DNA of 64,000 bases from Halomonas sp. McH1-25 (GCF_022348165.1 NZ_JAKRFI010000002.1:124001-188000); one strand, 5' to 3'; counted from the stretch's first letter, positions 9,697-19,113 are shown. Notes: generated by a model not told the origin, from the sequence alone. Made by a program: numbers and translations.

Positions 9697-10125
9697 TCAA
9701 AGATTGCGCAGCTTATCGGCAATCTCGTGTTCCGAGTCCTTGGATACGTCCTTGTCCACCGTCTTGACGATCATGCCACGAGTCACACTGTCCAGCTTCT
9801 CACGCAGGTCTCCCAAAAATTTGGGGGCTGAGAATATGATGAAGCTGTCCGTCTGGTTCTGGGTACGTGCCTTGCGCATGTACTCGGCGACTTCCTTGGC
9901 GAAGACCAATGACTCGTTCTGCATGGTGGTGACGGACTTGTCCGACTGACGTATCCCCTGGCCAGCCGAGTCGTCTACACCGCCGCTACCTCCGGTGCGC
10001 AAGTCGCCGGGATGCTCGCGGCTCTCTCCATGCACCAGGCTATCGATTTCCTGAACGTCGCCGTTCTTCTCCTGAGTGAAGATCCGCGCCCGGGCGGCAT
10101 CCGCGGCAATGATGTAGCGCTTCAT
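9697..10125 (-). CDS. Host attachment protein family (PF10116-like)
   Basis: The 142-residue soluble protein has the family layout: IIAADAARARIFTQ at the N-terminus, a polar Gly/Asp-rich middle, FAKEVAEYMRKARTQNQTDSFIIFSAPKFLGDLREKLD, and KDVSKDSEHEIADKL at the end. The founding member was reported as needed for Agrobacterium attachment to plant cells, but most homologues are in free-living bacteria with no known biochemical role; the fold resembles archaeal/bacterial release-factor-like domains. ATG 10125 follows AAGGAGGTG. The upstream in-frame extension to 10239 is not supported. Confidence 0.78.
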   Translation of the reverse strand: MKRYIIAADAARARIFTQEKNGDVQEIDSLVHGESREHPGDLRTGGSGGVDDSAGQGIRQSDKSVTTMQNESLVFAKEVAEYMRKARTQNQTDSFIIFSAPKFLGDLREKLDSVTRGMIVKTVDKDVSKDSEHEIADKLRNL

Positions 10126-10293
10126 AACACCTCCTTTGCAATCATCGTCACGCCCTCCGGCGTAAACTTCCGTTCCAATGCTGTCTTGCCACAGCGCCCT
10201 CGGTCGACATGCATTCGCCATCATGGCGCTTGCCATCAAGCATGGGTGATGATGGCGTGTGACACAAACCGCACACCGTCCACCCAGGCTCGC

Positions 10294-10779
10294 TCATGGT
10301 CCGCTGGTCGGCTTGCCGGTGTAATCCGATACCGGCTTGTCCACTGGAGTGTCGAGCCGCTCGGCAAACGCCTTGAGACCATCGATGATGGGCAGAATGG
10401 CGTGCCAGAGCTGCTCGTCGTGGAGCATCTTGTAGGCGCCACCGACCCCCGGCGAATCATGCCCATCCCGCTCGGGATGATGCTGACTGACACGCTCCAC
10501 GGCATCGCGCAGGGCAAAGGTTACCCGGTAGAAGTCGCTGGGCTCGATACGCGATAGCACCATGCCCAGCACCGACACGTTCTGGATGGCGTTGAGCGTG
10601 CCTGGCTTGCTGAGGCCGTTGACCAACACATGAGCGATCTGTGGGTTGGCGCCCACCACATCGTTGGCGAAGCGCAGTACGCCGTGCTCATGCAGGGTCT
10701 GTAATAGACGTTCCAGCTCTTCATGCGCATCAGGGCCGATCTTGGGCGGCGTCACGTCATGGGAAATTCGTTCTGCCAT
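10294..10779 (-). CDS. DUF1641 protein, formate dehydrogenase partner
   Basis: This is a 161-residue protein with no signal or clear membrane segment. The central segment NGLSKPGTLNAIQNVSVLGMVLSRIEPSDFYRVTFALRDAVE resembles DUF1641 proteins such as Bacillus YrhD, which are encoded next to a formate dehydrogenase alpha-like gene (YrhE). Its ATG overlaps the TAA of the dehydrogenase gene (TAATG), so the two are translationally coupled. A role as an assembly factor or small subunit of the molybdoenzyme is inference from that coupling. Confidence 0.72.
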   Translation of the reverse strand: MAERISHDVTPPKIGPDAHEELERLLQTLHEHGVLRFANDVVGANPQIAHVLVNGLSKPGTLNAIQNVSVLGMVLSRIEPSDFYRVTFALRDAVERVSQHHPERDGHDSPGVGGAYKMLHDEQLWHAILPIIDGLKAFAERLDTPVDKPVSDYTGKPTSGP

Positions 10780-13754
10780 TACATTTTCCTCGGATTGGAC
10801 AAATGTTCGGGCGGTGCCACGTAGTCGCTTCTGGCCCACTTGACCTCCACCTCGACGCCCTTGCGCGGCGTACGGTGGCCATAACGATAGTTGTTGTGCT
10901 TGAGCGGCGGCGCGCCCTTCTCGCGAGGCAGCACTTCGAGCTTGACCGCCGTCTCCTTGTAAGCCGGCGTATCCACATCGGGGTCGTGATGCTCGCCGGT
11001 CAGCGCATTGACCCCCGGCTTGCCCTGGTGAATCGGCAGGAACAGGGTGTGTCCGCTGACCCGGTCGGTGACCAGCGCGCGCACCTCGATGCTGTCGCGC
11101 CGCGAGGTGAGCTTCACCCAAGTGCCTTCCTCGATGCCGTGTTCCGCCGCCAGTTCGGGACTGACCTCGACGAACCAGCCCGGCGCTTCTTCCCAGATGC
11201 GTGGCCCGCGGCCGGTCTGGTTGGTGGCCTGGAAGTGCTCGAGCATGCGGCCGTTGTCCATCGATAGCGGGTACTCGTCATCGGGCGCTTCTTCCGGTTC
11301 CTTCCACTCCAGCGGATGCAGGTTGGCCTTGCCGTCCTCGTTGGGGAAACCGTCGGTATACAGTAATGGCGAGTCGCTGCCATCGGCCCGGACCGGCCAC
11401 TGCAGCGATTTCCAGCCCTCGAGGCGTTCATAGGTCACCCCAGCGAACATCGGCGAGATGCTGGCGCACTCCTCCATGATCTGTGAAGGGTGTGTGTAGC
11501 CCCAGTCATGTCCCATGCGCGCCGCCAGGTCGGTAAGAATGCGCCAGTCGGGGCGGCTGTCGCCAAGTGGCGGCAGCACTTCGTAGAAGCGCTGGATGCG
11601 CCGTTCGGTGTTGACGAAGGTGCCCTCCTTCTCGACGCTGGGCGTGCCCGGAAGCACCACATCGGCGAACTCGGCGGTGCGACTCAGGAAAATATCCTGC
11701 ACCACCAGGAAATCCAGGTCGGTGAATGCCGAATGCACATTGTGCGAGTCGGCATCGGAGAACGCTGTCTCTTCGCCGATGATGTACATGGCCTTGAGCC
11801 TGTTCTCGGCGGCGGACTGCACCATAAGGAAGTTGCCTTCGCCGACCTTGTCGGAGAGCTGCTCCTTGGGCACACCCCAGCCCTTGGCCCAGCGTTCGCG
11901 GGCCGAGTCCTCGGAGACCTTCTCGTAGCCTGGGTACATGTTGCGCAGGCAGCCGAAGTCGCTGGCGCCCTGGACGTTGTTGTGGCCGCGCATCGGATAG
12001 CCGCCGGTCCCGGGCTTGCCGTAGTTTCCGGTCACCACCAGCAGGTTCGACAGCGCCGTGCTGGTGTCCGAGCCATGACTGTGCTGGGTGATGCCCATCG
12101 CCCATAGCAGGCTGACACTCTTTGCCTTGCCGATCATCTCGGCTGCTTCGACCAGCTCCTGTCTGGAAAGACCGGTCTTCTGCTCGGCAAACCCGAGCGT
12201 GAAAGGTTCCAGCGACTCACGGTACTCATCGACCTTGTTGACCCACTTGTCGAGAAATTCCTGATCCGCGTAGCCGTGCTCGAACATGTAACGCGACAGT
12301 GCCGAGGCCCAGATCAGATCGGTACTCGCGTTGGGACGCAGGAACAGGTCGGCACGTTCGGCCATCTCGTGCTTGCGTGGATCGACGACGATCACCTTCT
12401 GGCCACGCAGTTTCTGTGCCGCCTTGATGCGCGAGGCGATGACCGGATGGTTCTCGGCGGTGTTGCTGCCGACGATGACCACTACCTCGGCCTTTTCGAT
12501 ATCCTCGATGGAGCCGGCGTCGCCGCCGTAGCCAACGGTACGGAACAGCCCCTTGGTCGCCGGGTTCTGGCAGTAGCGCGACGAGTTGTCGACGTTGTTG
12601 GTACCGACGATCAGACGGGCGATCTTCTGGGTCAGGTAGGCTTCCTCGTTGCTCGCCTTGCTCGAGCCGATAAAGCCCAGGCTGTCCGCCCCATGCTTGT
12701 CGCGGGTTTCGATCAGGCGGCGGGCGACCAGATCGAGCGCCTCGTCCCAGCCAGCCTCGCGGAAGCGACCGTTCTCGCGGATCAGCGGCATGGTCAGACG
12801 TTTCTCGCTGTTGACGAAATCCCAGGCGAACTTGCCCTTGATGCACGTCGAGATACCATTGGCCGGCGCGTCGACGACGGGCTGCACCTTCAGGATATGC
12901 CGGTCGCGGGTCCACATCTCGAAGGAGCAACCGACACCGCAGTAAGTGCACACTGTCTTGGTGCGCTTGATCTCGGGCTGGCGCCAATGCATGTCCATCT
13001 CGGACAGGCCGGTGACCGGTGTGGCTCCGGTGGTGGTTTCGATGGTTTTGATGATGTCGATCATCGGCCGCTTGAGCGACTGGGGCATCGAGGTGAACGG
13101 CCCGGCATCCGGCTGCATGGTGTTTTCCATCAGCGCGTTGCATGGGCAAACCGTGACGCAGTGCCCGCAGTGCACGCAGCTGGAGTCATCAATGTCCTTG
13201 CCGCCATCCCACAGTACACGCGGATTTTCCATCGAATAGTCGATGGACAGTGTCTCGTTGACTTCGACGTTCTGGCAGGCTTCCACGCAGCGCCCGCATA
13301 GAATGCACTGGTCGGGATCGTAGGTGTAGAACGGGCTCGAGGTATCCTTCTCGTAGGGCTTGCGTTGGAACTCGTAGCGCTGGATGGGGATGCCCATCTC
13401 GGCCATGGTGTTGTGCAACGTACAATCGCCGGTATTGTTCTCGCATACCGTGCAGTAGAGTTCGTGCTTGCTCAACAAACGATCCATGCCCTCGTGGCGG
13501 GCGGACACGGCAAACTCGTTCTGGCTGGTGATCGTCAGCCCTTCGTGGGCCTTCAGCGTACAACCACGCTTGAGCTCGCCATCGACTTCGACCCAGCAGG
13601 AATCGCAGGTTTCCAACGGGCCGAGCGAAGGGTGATAGCAAACGTGTGGCAGATCGATATCATGGGCTTCAAGAAAATCGACCAGTGGCATGTCCTTCTT
13701 GCCTGACAGACGCTTACCATCGAAGACGATCGTGCAGTCATTGTCCTTGGCCAT
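10779..13754 (-). CDS. Formate dehydrogenase alpha-like Mo-bisMGD oxidoreductase
   Basis: The 991-residue protein has a 2Fe-2S ferredoxin domain (C39, C50, C53, C65), an NuoG-like 4Fe-4S site (H97, C101, C104, C111), two 4Fe-4S ferredoxin clusters (C150/153/156/160 and C193/196/199/203), the molybdopterin-domain 4Fe-4S site (C269, C272, C276, C304), and the large Mo-bisMGD and dinucleotide-binding domains. The predicted Mo ligand is C395 in SSRYCQNPAT, so no selenocysteine is needed. R589 in MRGHNNVQG matches the formate-binding arginine, but the histidine that normally follows the ligand is Q396. It may be a formate dehydrogenase variant or another substrate may be used. GAGGAG precedes ATG 13754. 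Confidence 0.88.
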   Translation of the reverse strand: MAKDNDCTIVFDGKRLSGKKDMPLVDFLEAHDIDLPHVCYHPSLGPLETCDSCWVEVDGELKRGCTLKAHEGLTITSQNEFAVSARHEGMDRLLSKHELYCTVCENNTGDCTLHNTMAEMGIPIQRYEFQRKPYEKDTSSPFYTYDPDQCILCGRCVEACQNVEVNETLSIDYSMENPRVLWDGGKDIDDSSCVHCGHCVTVCPCNALMENTMQPDAGPFTSMPQSLKRPMIDIIKTIETTTGATPVTGLSEMDMHWRQPEIKRTKTVCTYCGVGCSFEMWTRDRHILKVQPVVDAPANGISTCIKGKFAWDFVNSEKRLTMPLIRENGRFREAGWDEALDLVARRLIETRDKHGADSLGFIGSSKASNEEAYLTQKIARLIVGTNNVDNSSRYCQNPATKGLFRTVGYGGDAGSIEDIEKAEVVVIVGSNTAENHPVIASRIKAAQKLRGQKVIVVDPRKHEMAERADLFLRPNASTDLIWASALSRYMFEHGYADQEFLDKWVNKVDEYRESLEPFTLGFAEQKTGLSRQELVEAAEMIGKAKSVSLLWAMGITQHSHGSDTSTALSNLLVVTGNYGKPGTGGYPMRGHNNVQGASDFGCLRNMYPGYEKVSEDSARERWAKGWGVPKEQLSDKVGEGNFLMVQSAAENRLKAMYIIGEETAFSDADSHNVHSAFTDLDFLVVQDIFLSRTAEFADVVLPGTPSVEKEGTFVNTERRIQRFYEVLPPLGDSRPDWRILTDLAARMGHDWGYTHPSQIMEECASISPMFAGVTYERLEGWKSLQWPVRADGSDSPLLYTDGFPNEDGKANLHPLEWKEPEEAPDDEYPLSMDNGRMLEHFQATNQTGRGPRIWEEAPGWFVEVSPELAAEHGIEEGTWVKLTSRRDSIEVRALVTDRVSGHTLFLPIHQGKPGVNALTGEHHDPDVDTPAYKETAVKLEVLPREKGAPPLKHNNYRYGHRTPRKGVEVEVKWARSDYVAPPEHLSNPRKM

Positions 13755-14226
13755 GGGACGCTTGGCTCCTCATCGGGGCCCGCCAGTCACGGGGGGCGGG
13801 CTGGGTATTCCTTCACCTCGGTCGACGCGACCGATGTCCTGATGACGGAGCTGTTATCGATGACCGGACTCACGCAGAAAATCTGGCCACTGTGGTATGC
13901 GTACGCTACGCATAGAACCCCTCGGGTTCGAACCGGAATGCCTCGAGGACAGAAAGCGATACGTGCCGCGGCATTCCATGCCAGGTGCTAATTCGCTCCG
14001 TCTCATGAACCGTAGCTAACGCCACCTGGCTTGTCGAAGCGTAAGACGGCTAATGGAACCTCTGCACACAACACAGAACAAAAAGCTACACGAGGCAGCA
14101 TCAACGAGCGGCTGCCGCTAGCCCCATGGCTTCGAATAGATGTTAGTCTTCACTTACCGGCAAGGAGCGCCCGGTGCAACCGGGTCGACATCGAGCGATG
14201 CCGAACCTTGGAGAGAGTCCTGGACA
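13755..14226. other. Intergenic region between fdh and an orphan membrane gene
   Basis: This 472-base gap holds no credible gene. It contains a perfect eight-pair hairpin with a three-base loop, TATGCGTA-cgc-TACGCATA, at 13896-13914, followed by the GGTTCGAACC palindrome at 13926-13935. Near 14160-14220 is a GC-rich segment with complementary CCCGGT/ACCGGG arms just before the downstream ATG. I cannot match it to a known riboswitch, and no complete tRNA is present. Confidence 0.5.
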
Positions 14227-14748
14227 ATGCGTAATTTCTTTCTGCTGCGTCGCCCGCTACCGCGACGCACCGTAGTCTTCTGCCACTTGGTGGCCCAGGT
14301 GGCGTTAGTGCTCAATGGCGCCCTGTGGCTTGCCTGGCAAACCCCCTGGCTGAGCGAGATCAGCTGGCGTGAAGCCTGGCCGAGTCTGGCCTTGGGCGGC
14401 GGGCTGCTGCTGCTCGCCATGGTCGGGCTGCGCCTGCTGGCCGATCTGTTCATGCTGCCGCACTATATTGCCGGCACGCTGCGTCAGGGCATCATGCCCG
14501 GCGCCGTGATGACCCGTTCGTTCGACCGCCGCCCGGGCGTGCATGACCCGCAGGAGACCTGGGTCAACGACGCCCGACCGACCGGCCAGGCGGCGATTCT
14601 CGACCAAGAGGCCGTCGGCAACGCCCGGGTGATCAAGCCGCGCCGCCCTTTCTCCGCACGCCGGGCCGACGACAGCGAGCATCGATCATCCTGCGATGAT
14701 ACGGACAGCGAAACGGCCGTGGCATCGCACCAGGAGCCCAAGCTCTAG
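14227..14748 (+). CDS. Orphan two-helix membrane protein
   Basis: I do not recognise this 173-residue protein. It has a basic N-terminus (MRNFFLLRRPLPRRT), two predicted membrane helices at about 18-38 and 58-78, and a cytoplasmic hydrophilic tail of about 90 residues rich in Arg, Asp and Ser. No catalytic or metal-binding pattern is evident. The start ATG 14227 has only a weak ribosome site (GGAGAGAGTCCTGGACA at a long distance). It faces away from the formate dehydrogenase gene and converges on aapP with a 21-base gap. Codon use looks like its neighbours, supporting a real gene. Confidence 0.6.
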   Translation: MRNFFLLRRPLPRRTVVFCHLVAQVALVLNGALWLAWQTPWLSEISWREAWPSLALGGGLLLLAMVGLRLLADLFMLPHYIAGTLRQGIMPGAVMTRSFDRRPGVHDPQETWVNDARPTGQAAILDQEAVGNARVIKPRRPFSARRADDSEHRSSCDDTDSETAVASHQEPKL

Positions 14749-14769
14749 GCTGGCGCCCGGACTTTGCGC

Positions 14770-15534
14770 TCAGTGGCCAAGAATCTGGCTGAGGAACAGC
14801 CGGGTACGTTCGGAGCGCGGGTTATTGAAGAAGCTCTCCGGCGGCGCCTCTTCGATGATCTGGCCCTGATCCATGAAGATCACCCGGTCGGCCACGGTCT
14901 TGGCAAAGCCCATCTCGTGGGTCACGCAAAGCATGGTCATGCCCTCGTGGGCCAGCTCGATCATGACGTCGAGTACTTCCTTGATCATCTCGGGGTCGAG
15001 TGCCGACGTGGGCTCGTCGAACAGCATCACGTCGGGGCGCATGCACAGCGCGCGGGCAATCGCCACGCGCTGCTGCTGGCCGCCGGAAAGCTGGCCGGGA
15101 TACTTGTGCGCCTGGTTGGCGATCTGCACGCGTTCGAGATACTCCATGGCCGTCGCTTCGGCCTCGGCGCGCGGCTTTTTTTGCACCCACACTTGGGATA
15201 GGCAGCAGTTCTCGAGCACGCTCAGGTGCGGGAACAGGTTGAAGTGCTGGAACACCATACCAACGTGACGGCGGATCTGTTCGATGCGCTTGACGTCCTG
15301 GGTCATGGCGATGCCGTTGACCACGACCTCGCCCTGCTGATGTTCCTCGAGATGATTGATGCAACGGATCATCGTCGACTTGCCCGAGCCCGACGGGCCG
15401 CAGATGACGATGCGCTCTCCGCGCGTTACCGTCAGATCGATATCGCGCAGTACGTGGAAGTCGCCGTACCACTTGTTGAGCCGCTTGATCTCGATCATCG
15501 GCCCGTTGCTGGCACTTGCAGCCGGAGTGTTCAT
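14770..15534 (-). CDS. aapP: Amino acid ABC transporter ATP-binding protein
   Basis: The 254-residue ATPase of the polar amino acid uptake family has Walker A GPSGSGKS (about 45-52), signature LSGGQQQR, Walker [13 protein letters not shown] and switch histidine in VTHEMGF. It energises the importer formed with the two permeases upstream. It is the last gene of the run aapJ-aapQ-aapM-aapP, with a 39-base gap after aapM. GAGGAC precedes ATG 15534. Confidence 0.9.
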   Translation of the reverse strand: MNTPAASASNGPMIEIKRLNKWYGDFHVLRDIDLTVTRGERIVICGPSGSGKSTMIRCINHLEEHQQGEVVVNGIAMTQDVKRIEQIRRHVGMVFQHFNLFPHLSVLENCCLSQVWVQKKPRAEAEATAMEYLERVQIANQAHKYPGQLSGGQQQRVAIARALCMRPDVMLFDEPTSALDPEMIKEVLDVMIELAHEGMTMLCVTHEMGFAKTVADRVIFMDQGQIIEEAPPESFFNNPRSERTRLFLSQILGH

Positions 15535-15573
15535 TGTCGTTGTCCTCGAAATTGTTTCTTGTGCCGTGCCGCA

Positions 15574-16683
15574 TCAACGCTCATGGCCAGTGTGCAGTTT
15601 TCGTTCGATGTACTGGCTATAGCGCGACATGCTGAAGCAGAAGATCCAGAACACCAGCGCGGCGAACACGTAGCCTTCGGTGGCGAACCCCAGCCAGTTG
15701 GTATCGGTCAGCCCGGCGCGGATGATCGCCAGCAGGTCGAACAGGCCGATGATCAGCACCAGCGAGGTGTCCTTGAACAGGGCGATGAAAGTGTTGACGA
15801 TGCCCGGAATCACCAGCTTCAGTGCCTGAGGCAGGACGATCAGCCCCATGCGCTGCCAGTAGCCCAGCCCCAGCGCCTGTCCGGCTTCGTTCTGGCCCTT
15901 GTCGATGGCCTGCAGACCACCGCGCACCACCTCGGCCATGTAGGCGCTCCAGAAGAACATGATGCCGATCAGCGCACGCAGCAGCTTGTCGAACTCGATT
16001 TCCGAAGGCACGAACAGCGGCAGCATCACCGAAGCCATGAACAGCACGGTAATCAACGGCACACCGCGCCAGAACTCGATGAAGAGCACGCACACGCCCT
16101 TGACCAGCGGCATGCTCGAGCGCCGGCCCAGGGCCAACAGTACGCCGATCGGCAGCGAGCCGACGATGCCTACCGTGGCCACGGTCAGGGTCAGCATTAG
16201 ACCGCCCCACTCTCGCGTCGGCACGTACATCAGGCCGAAGTGCCCTCCGACCAGCAGGTAATAGGCGACGAGCGGAAAACCGACCAGCGCGAACAGTCCG
16301 ACCCAACGCTTGGCAGGTAGCCGCGGAATCGCCAACCAGGCGATCAGCGCCGCCAGCATGGCGAACACGATATCGACGCGCCAGCGTGCCGCTTCGGGGT
16401 AAAAGCCATAGACGATCGATTCGAAGCGCGCCGAGATGAACACCCAGCAGGCCCCTTCGCCAGTGCAGTCCTCGCGCGTGGAACCGAGCCAGTCGGCGTC
16501 GACGATCGCCCACTCGATGAACGGCCACAGGAGTCTCGCCAGGATGACGATGGTGATGACCGAAACGACCGAGTTGATCGGCCCGGAGAACAGGTTGGCG
16601 CGTAGCCAGCCCGCCACGCCGCGACGCTGATCCGGCGCTTCGCGGGCCGCGATCATTTCGGTGTTGGCAGCAAAGGACGTCAT
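15574..16683 (-). CDS. aapM: Amino acid ABC transporter permease, AapM-like
   Basis: The 369-residue inner-membrane permease has an extended N-terminal membrane region (helices at about 33-55 and 110-165), as in the AapM/BztC subfamily, followed by the His/Glu/Gln/Arg/opine-type permease core with the EAA loop (EAGQALGLGYWQRMGLIVLPQALK, about 280-300). Length and position after a 396-residue partner identify the general L-amino acid importer type. Its ATG lies one base after the stop of aapQ, implying coupling. Confidence 0.88.
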   Translation of the reverse strand: MTSFAANTEMIAAREAPDQRRGVAGWLRANLFSGPINSVVSVITIVILARLLWPFIEWAIVDADWLGSTREDCTGEGACWVFISARFESIVYGFYPEAARWRVDIVFAMLAALIAWLAIPRLPAKRWVGLFALVGFPLVAYYLLVGGHFGLMYVPTREWGGLMLTLTVATVGIVGSLPIGVLLALGRRSSMPLVKGVCVLFIEFWRGVPLITVLFMASVMLPLFVPSEIEFDKLLRALIGIMFFWSAYMAEVVRGGLQAIDKGQNEAGQALGLGYWQRMGLIVLPQALKLVIPGIVNTFIALFKDTSLVLIIGLFDLLAIIRAGLTDTNWLGFATEGYVFAALVFWIFCFSMSRYSQYIERKLHTGHER

Positions 16684-16684
16684 C

Positions 16685-17875
16685 TCAGCGCTCCTTCAAC
16701 AGTGTGCGTGCGTTGTAGATGTTCATGAGCAGCGAGACAGCCAGGCTGATCACCAGATAGACGGCCATGGTCATGGCAATGATTTCGATCGCCTGGCCGG
16801 TCTGGTTGAGCGTGGTGCCGGCGAAGACCGCCACGATATCGGGATAACCGATGGCGGTAGCCAGCGAAGAGTTCTTGATCAGGTTCAGATACTGGCTGGT
16901 CAGTTGCGGCACGATCACGCGCATGGCCTGGGGCAACACGACCTTGCGCAGCGAGATGCTGCTGGGCAGGCTCAGCGAGCGCGCCGCCTCGATCTGACCG
17001 TACGGCACCGACTGGATACCCGAGCGCACGATCTCGGCAATGAAGGCTGCTGTGTAGATCGACAGCGCCAGCCACAGAGCCAGCAACTCCGGCATGACGT
17101 TGATGCCGCCGCGGAAGTTGAAACCGGCCATTTCAGGCATCGACCACTCCAGCGGCATCCCGGTAACCAGGAACACGGCCAGCGGTAGCCCAATGATGAG
17201 CGCCGCTCCCAGCCAGTACATTGGCAATGCCTTGCCGGTTCGCGCCTGGCGCTTGCGGGCGACGACGGCCAGAACGAGAGTAGCCACAATGGCAGCCAGC
17301 AACGCCCAGGGCGTAGCCGCGAAGCCTTCCAGCGGTTGCGGATCGGGAACCACCAGACCCCGCACGTTGATGAAGAAGGCATCGAACAGCGACAGGCTTT
17401 GCCGGGGCGAGGGTAACGCCTGGAGTACGGCGAAGTACCAGAACAGGATCTGTACGAGTAGCGGAATGTTGCGGAAGATCTCAACGTATACGGTCGCCAG
17501 CTTGGCCAACAGCCAATTCGGCGACAGGCGGGCAATCCCCACCGCGAAGCCGATGATAGTGGCCGCCACGATTCCCAGTAACGACACCAGCAAGGTGTTG
17601 AGTAGGCCGATAACGAACGTGCGACCGTAGGAGTCGTCGCTAGAGTACTCGACCAGGGTCTGGGGAATGGCGAAACCGGCACGTTCGTCGAGGAAGCCGA
17701 AGCCGGTACGAATGCCACGTTCCTCGAGGTTGGTCATGGTGTTGTGGACGAGGAAGCCGATCACGGCCGCCAACGCCACGAACAGCAGCACCTGGACGAT
17801 CAGGGCGCGTGTGGCAGGATCGCGCCACAGCGGACCACGACCGCGCCGTGGAATGGAGGTGGATGGACGCAACAT
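16685..17875 (-). CDS. aapQ: Amino acid ABC transporter permease, AapQ-like
   Basis: The 396-residue permease has a membrane helix at about 26-46, a FVIGLLNTLLVSLLGIVAATIIGF segment that opens the permease core, a long inserted periplasmic/membrane region (about 155-250) typical of AapQ/BztB, and the EAA loop EAARSLSLPSSISLRKVVLPQAMRV near 310-335. It pairs with AapM to form the channel. A 128-base gap lies between it and aapJ, without a clear terminator, so the operon probably continues. Confidence 0.88.
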   Translation of the reverse strand: MLRPSTSIPRRGRGPLWRDPATRALIVQVLLFVALAAVIGFLVHNTMTNLEERGIRTGFGFLDERAGFAIPQTLVEYSSDDSYGRTFVIGLLNTLLVSLLGIVAATIIGFAVGIARLSPNWLLAKLATVYVEIFRNIPLLVQILFWYFAVLQALPSPRQSLSLFDAFFINVRGLVVPDPQPLEGFAATPWALLAAIVATLVLAVVARKRQARTGKALPMYWLGAALIIGLPLAVFLVTGMPLEWSMPEMAGFNFRGGINVMPELLALWLALSIYTAAFIAEIVRSGIQSVPYGQIEAARSLSLPSSISLRKVVLPQAMRVIVPQLTSQYLNLIKNSSLATAIGYPDIVAVFAGTTLNQTGQAIEIIAMTMAVYLVISLAVSLLMNIYNARTLLKER

Positions 17876-18003
17876 GCTCTGTCTCTATTCAGCAATGAGA
17901 AGTGCACCGCGTACCTTGTGGGCACGCGATGCCTTGACACCCGCCCCGATCAGCCAATAGTGCATTGCTGTGTCGGGAGCGGGCCTGATGTCTGCGTCAG
18001 GGT

Positions 18004-19035
18004 TCAGCGCACCGGCGGTGCGTACTGGATACCGCCATCCGTCCACAGCGCATTGATGCCGCGCTCGATTTCCAGCGGTGAGTCCATGCCCACAGTGCTG
18101 GCATACACTTCGCCGTAGTTACCCACCTGCTTGATGATGTTGTAAGCCCAGTCGTTGGACAGTCCCAGTTGCTCGCCATAATTGCCGTCTTGGCCGAGCA
18201 GTCGAGCAACGTCCGGGTTCGGCGGGTTGTCGCGCATCTGGTCGACGTTCTCGCTGGTTACGCCCAGCTCCTCGGCGTTGAGCATGGCGAACAGCGACCA
18301 TTTGACGATATCGAACCATTGATCGTCACCCTGACGGACTACCGGACCGAGCGGCTCCTTGGAGATGCGCTCCGGCAGGATCACCACGCTGGAGGGATCG
18401 GAAAGCTGCAGACGCAGGGCCGCCAGTTGGGAGGAGTCGGACGTCAGCACGTCGCAGCGACCACTGTCGAAGCCTTGGGCGGTCTGGTCGGAGGTATCGA
18501 AGGCGACCTGTTGGTACTGCATGTCGTTGGCCTTGAAGTAGTCGGCCATGTTGAGTTCGGTGGTGGTTCCCGACTGCACGCAGATGGATGCGCCGTCGAG
18601 CTGGGTGGCGCTGTCGACTCCCAGATCCTTGCGGATCATGAAGCCTTGGCCGTCGTAGAAGTTGACGCCCGTGAAGTTCAGGCCCAGCGAGTTGTCGCGG
18701 GTGGCGGTCCAGGTGGTGTTGCGCGAGAGTACGTCGATTTCGCCGGACTGCAGGGCGGTGAAGCGCTCCTTGGCGGTCAGCGGTGCGAAAGCTACCGCTT
18801 CGGGATCGCCAAACACGGCAGCTGCTACGCCACGACAGACCTCGACATCGATGCCCTGCCATTTGCCATCCTGGTCAGGAGAAGAAAAGCCGGGTAGGCC
18901 GGTACTGACTCCGCAGCGGATTTCGCCACTGTTCTTGATATCGTCAAGCGTCGCCGCTTGTACCTGAGACGTCGAGGCAGAAGCCGCAACCAGGGAAGCG
19001 GTCAGTAACAACAGGCGCTTGTTCTTGTTTTGCAT
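18004..19035 (-). CDS. aapJ: Periplasmic amino acid-binding protein, AapJ-like
   Basis: The 343-residue protein has a cleavable signal peptide (MQNKNKRLLLLTASLVAASASTSQVQA, cut near 27-28) and a family 3 solute-binding fold: ATLDDIKNSGEIRCGVSTGLPGFSSPDQDGKWQGIDVEVCRGVAAAVFGD is the classical N-terminal lobe of AapJ/BztA. It delivers broad-specificity L-amino acids to the AapQM permease. The specificity is inferred from subfamily only. The gene is first in its operon and follows a sigma-54 promoter. Confidence 0.9.
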   Translation of the reverse strand: MQNKNKRLLLLTASLVAASASTSQVQAATLDDIKNSGEIRCGVSTGLPGFSSPDQDGKWQGIDVEVCRGVAAAVFGDPEAVAFAPLTAKERFTALQSGEIDVLSRNTTWTATRDNSLGLNFTGVNFYDGQGFMIRKDLGVDSATQLDGASICVQSGTTTELNMADYFKANDMQYQQVAFDTSDQTAQGFDSGRCDVLTSDSSQLAALRLQLSDPSSVVILPERISKEPLGPVVRQGDDQWFDIVKWSLFAMLNAEELGVTSENVDQMRDNPPNPDVARLLGQDGNYGEQLGLSNDWAYNIIKQVGNYGEVYASTVGMDSPLEIERGINALWTDGGIQYAPPVR

Positions 19036-19097
19036 GGTGGAATCAACTCCCTAGCGTTGTCATTGTGATGCATGCATGTGCATGTCCTCATTACGCT

Positions 19098-19113
19098 AGC
19101 AAGGAGTGTTCCA
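19098..19113 (-). promoter_or_regulatory. Sigma-54 promoter of aapJQMP
   Basis: On the minus strand TGGAACACTCCTTGCT matches TGGCAC-R-N4-TTGCW at 15 of 16 positions, with GG and GC ten bases apart. It predicts a start near 19087 and a leader of about 52 bases before the aapJ ATG. I found no perfect NtrC palindrome upstream, so the activator is not shown. Confidence 0.82.

Noticed and set aside
12560-12580. Selenocysteine in the formate dehydrogenase-like gene
   Set aside because: The frame is open without internal TGA and a cysteine codon occupies the ligand position.
13921-13940. GGTTCGAACC resembling a tRNA T-arm
   Set aside because: No acceptor, D-arm or anticodon arm can be folded around it.
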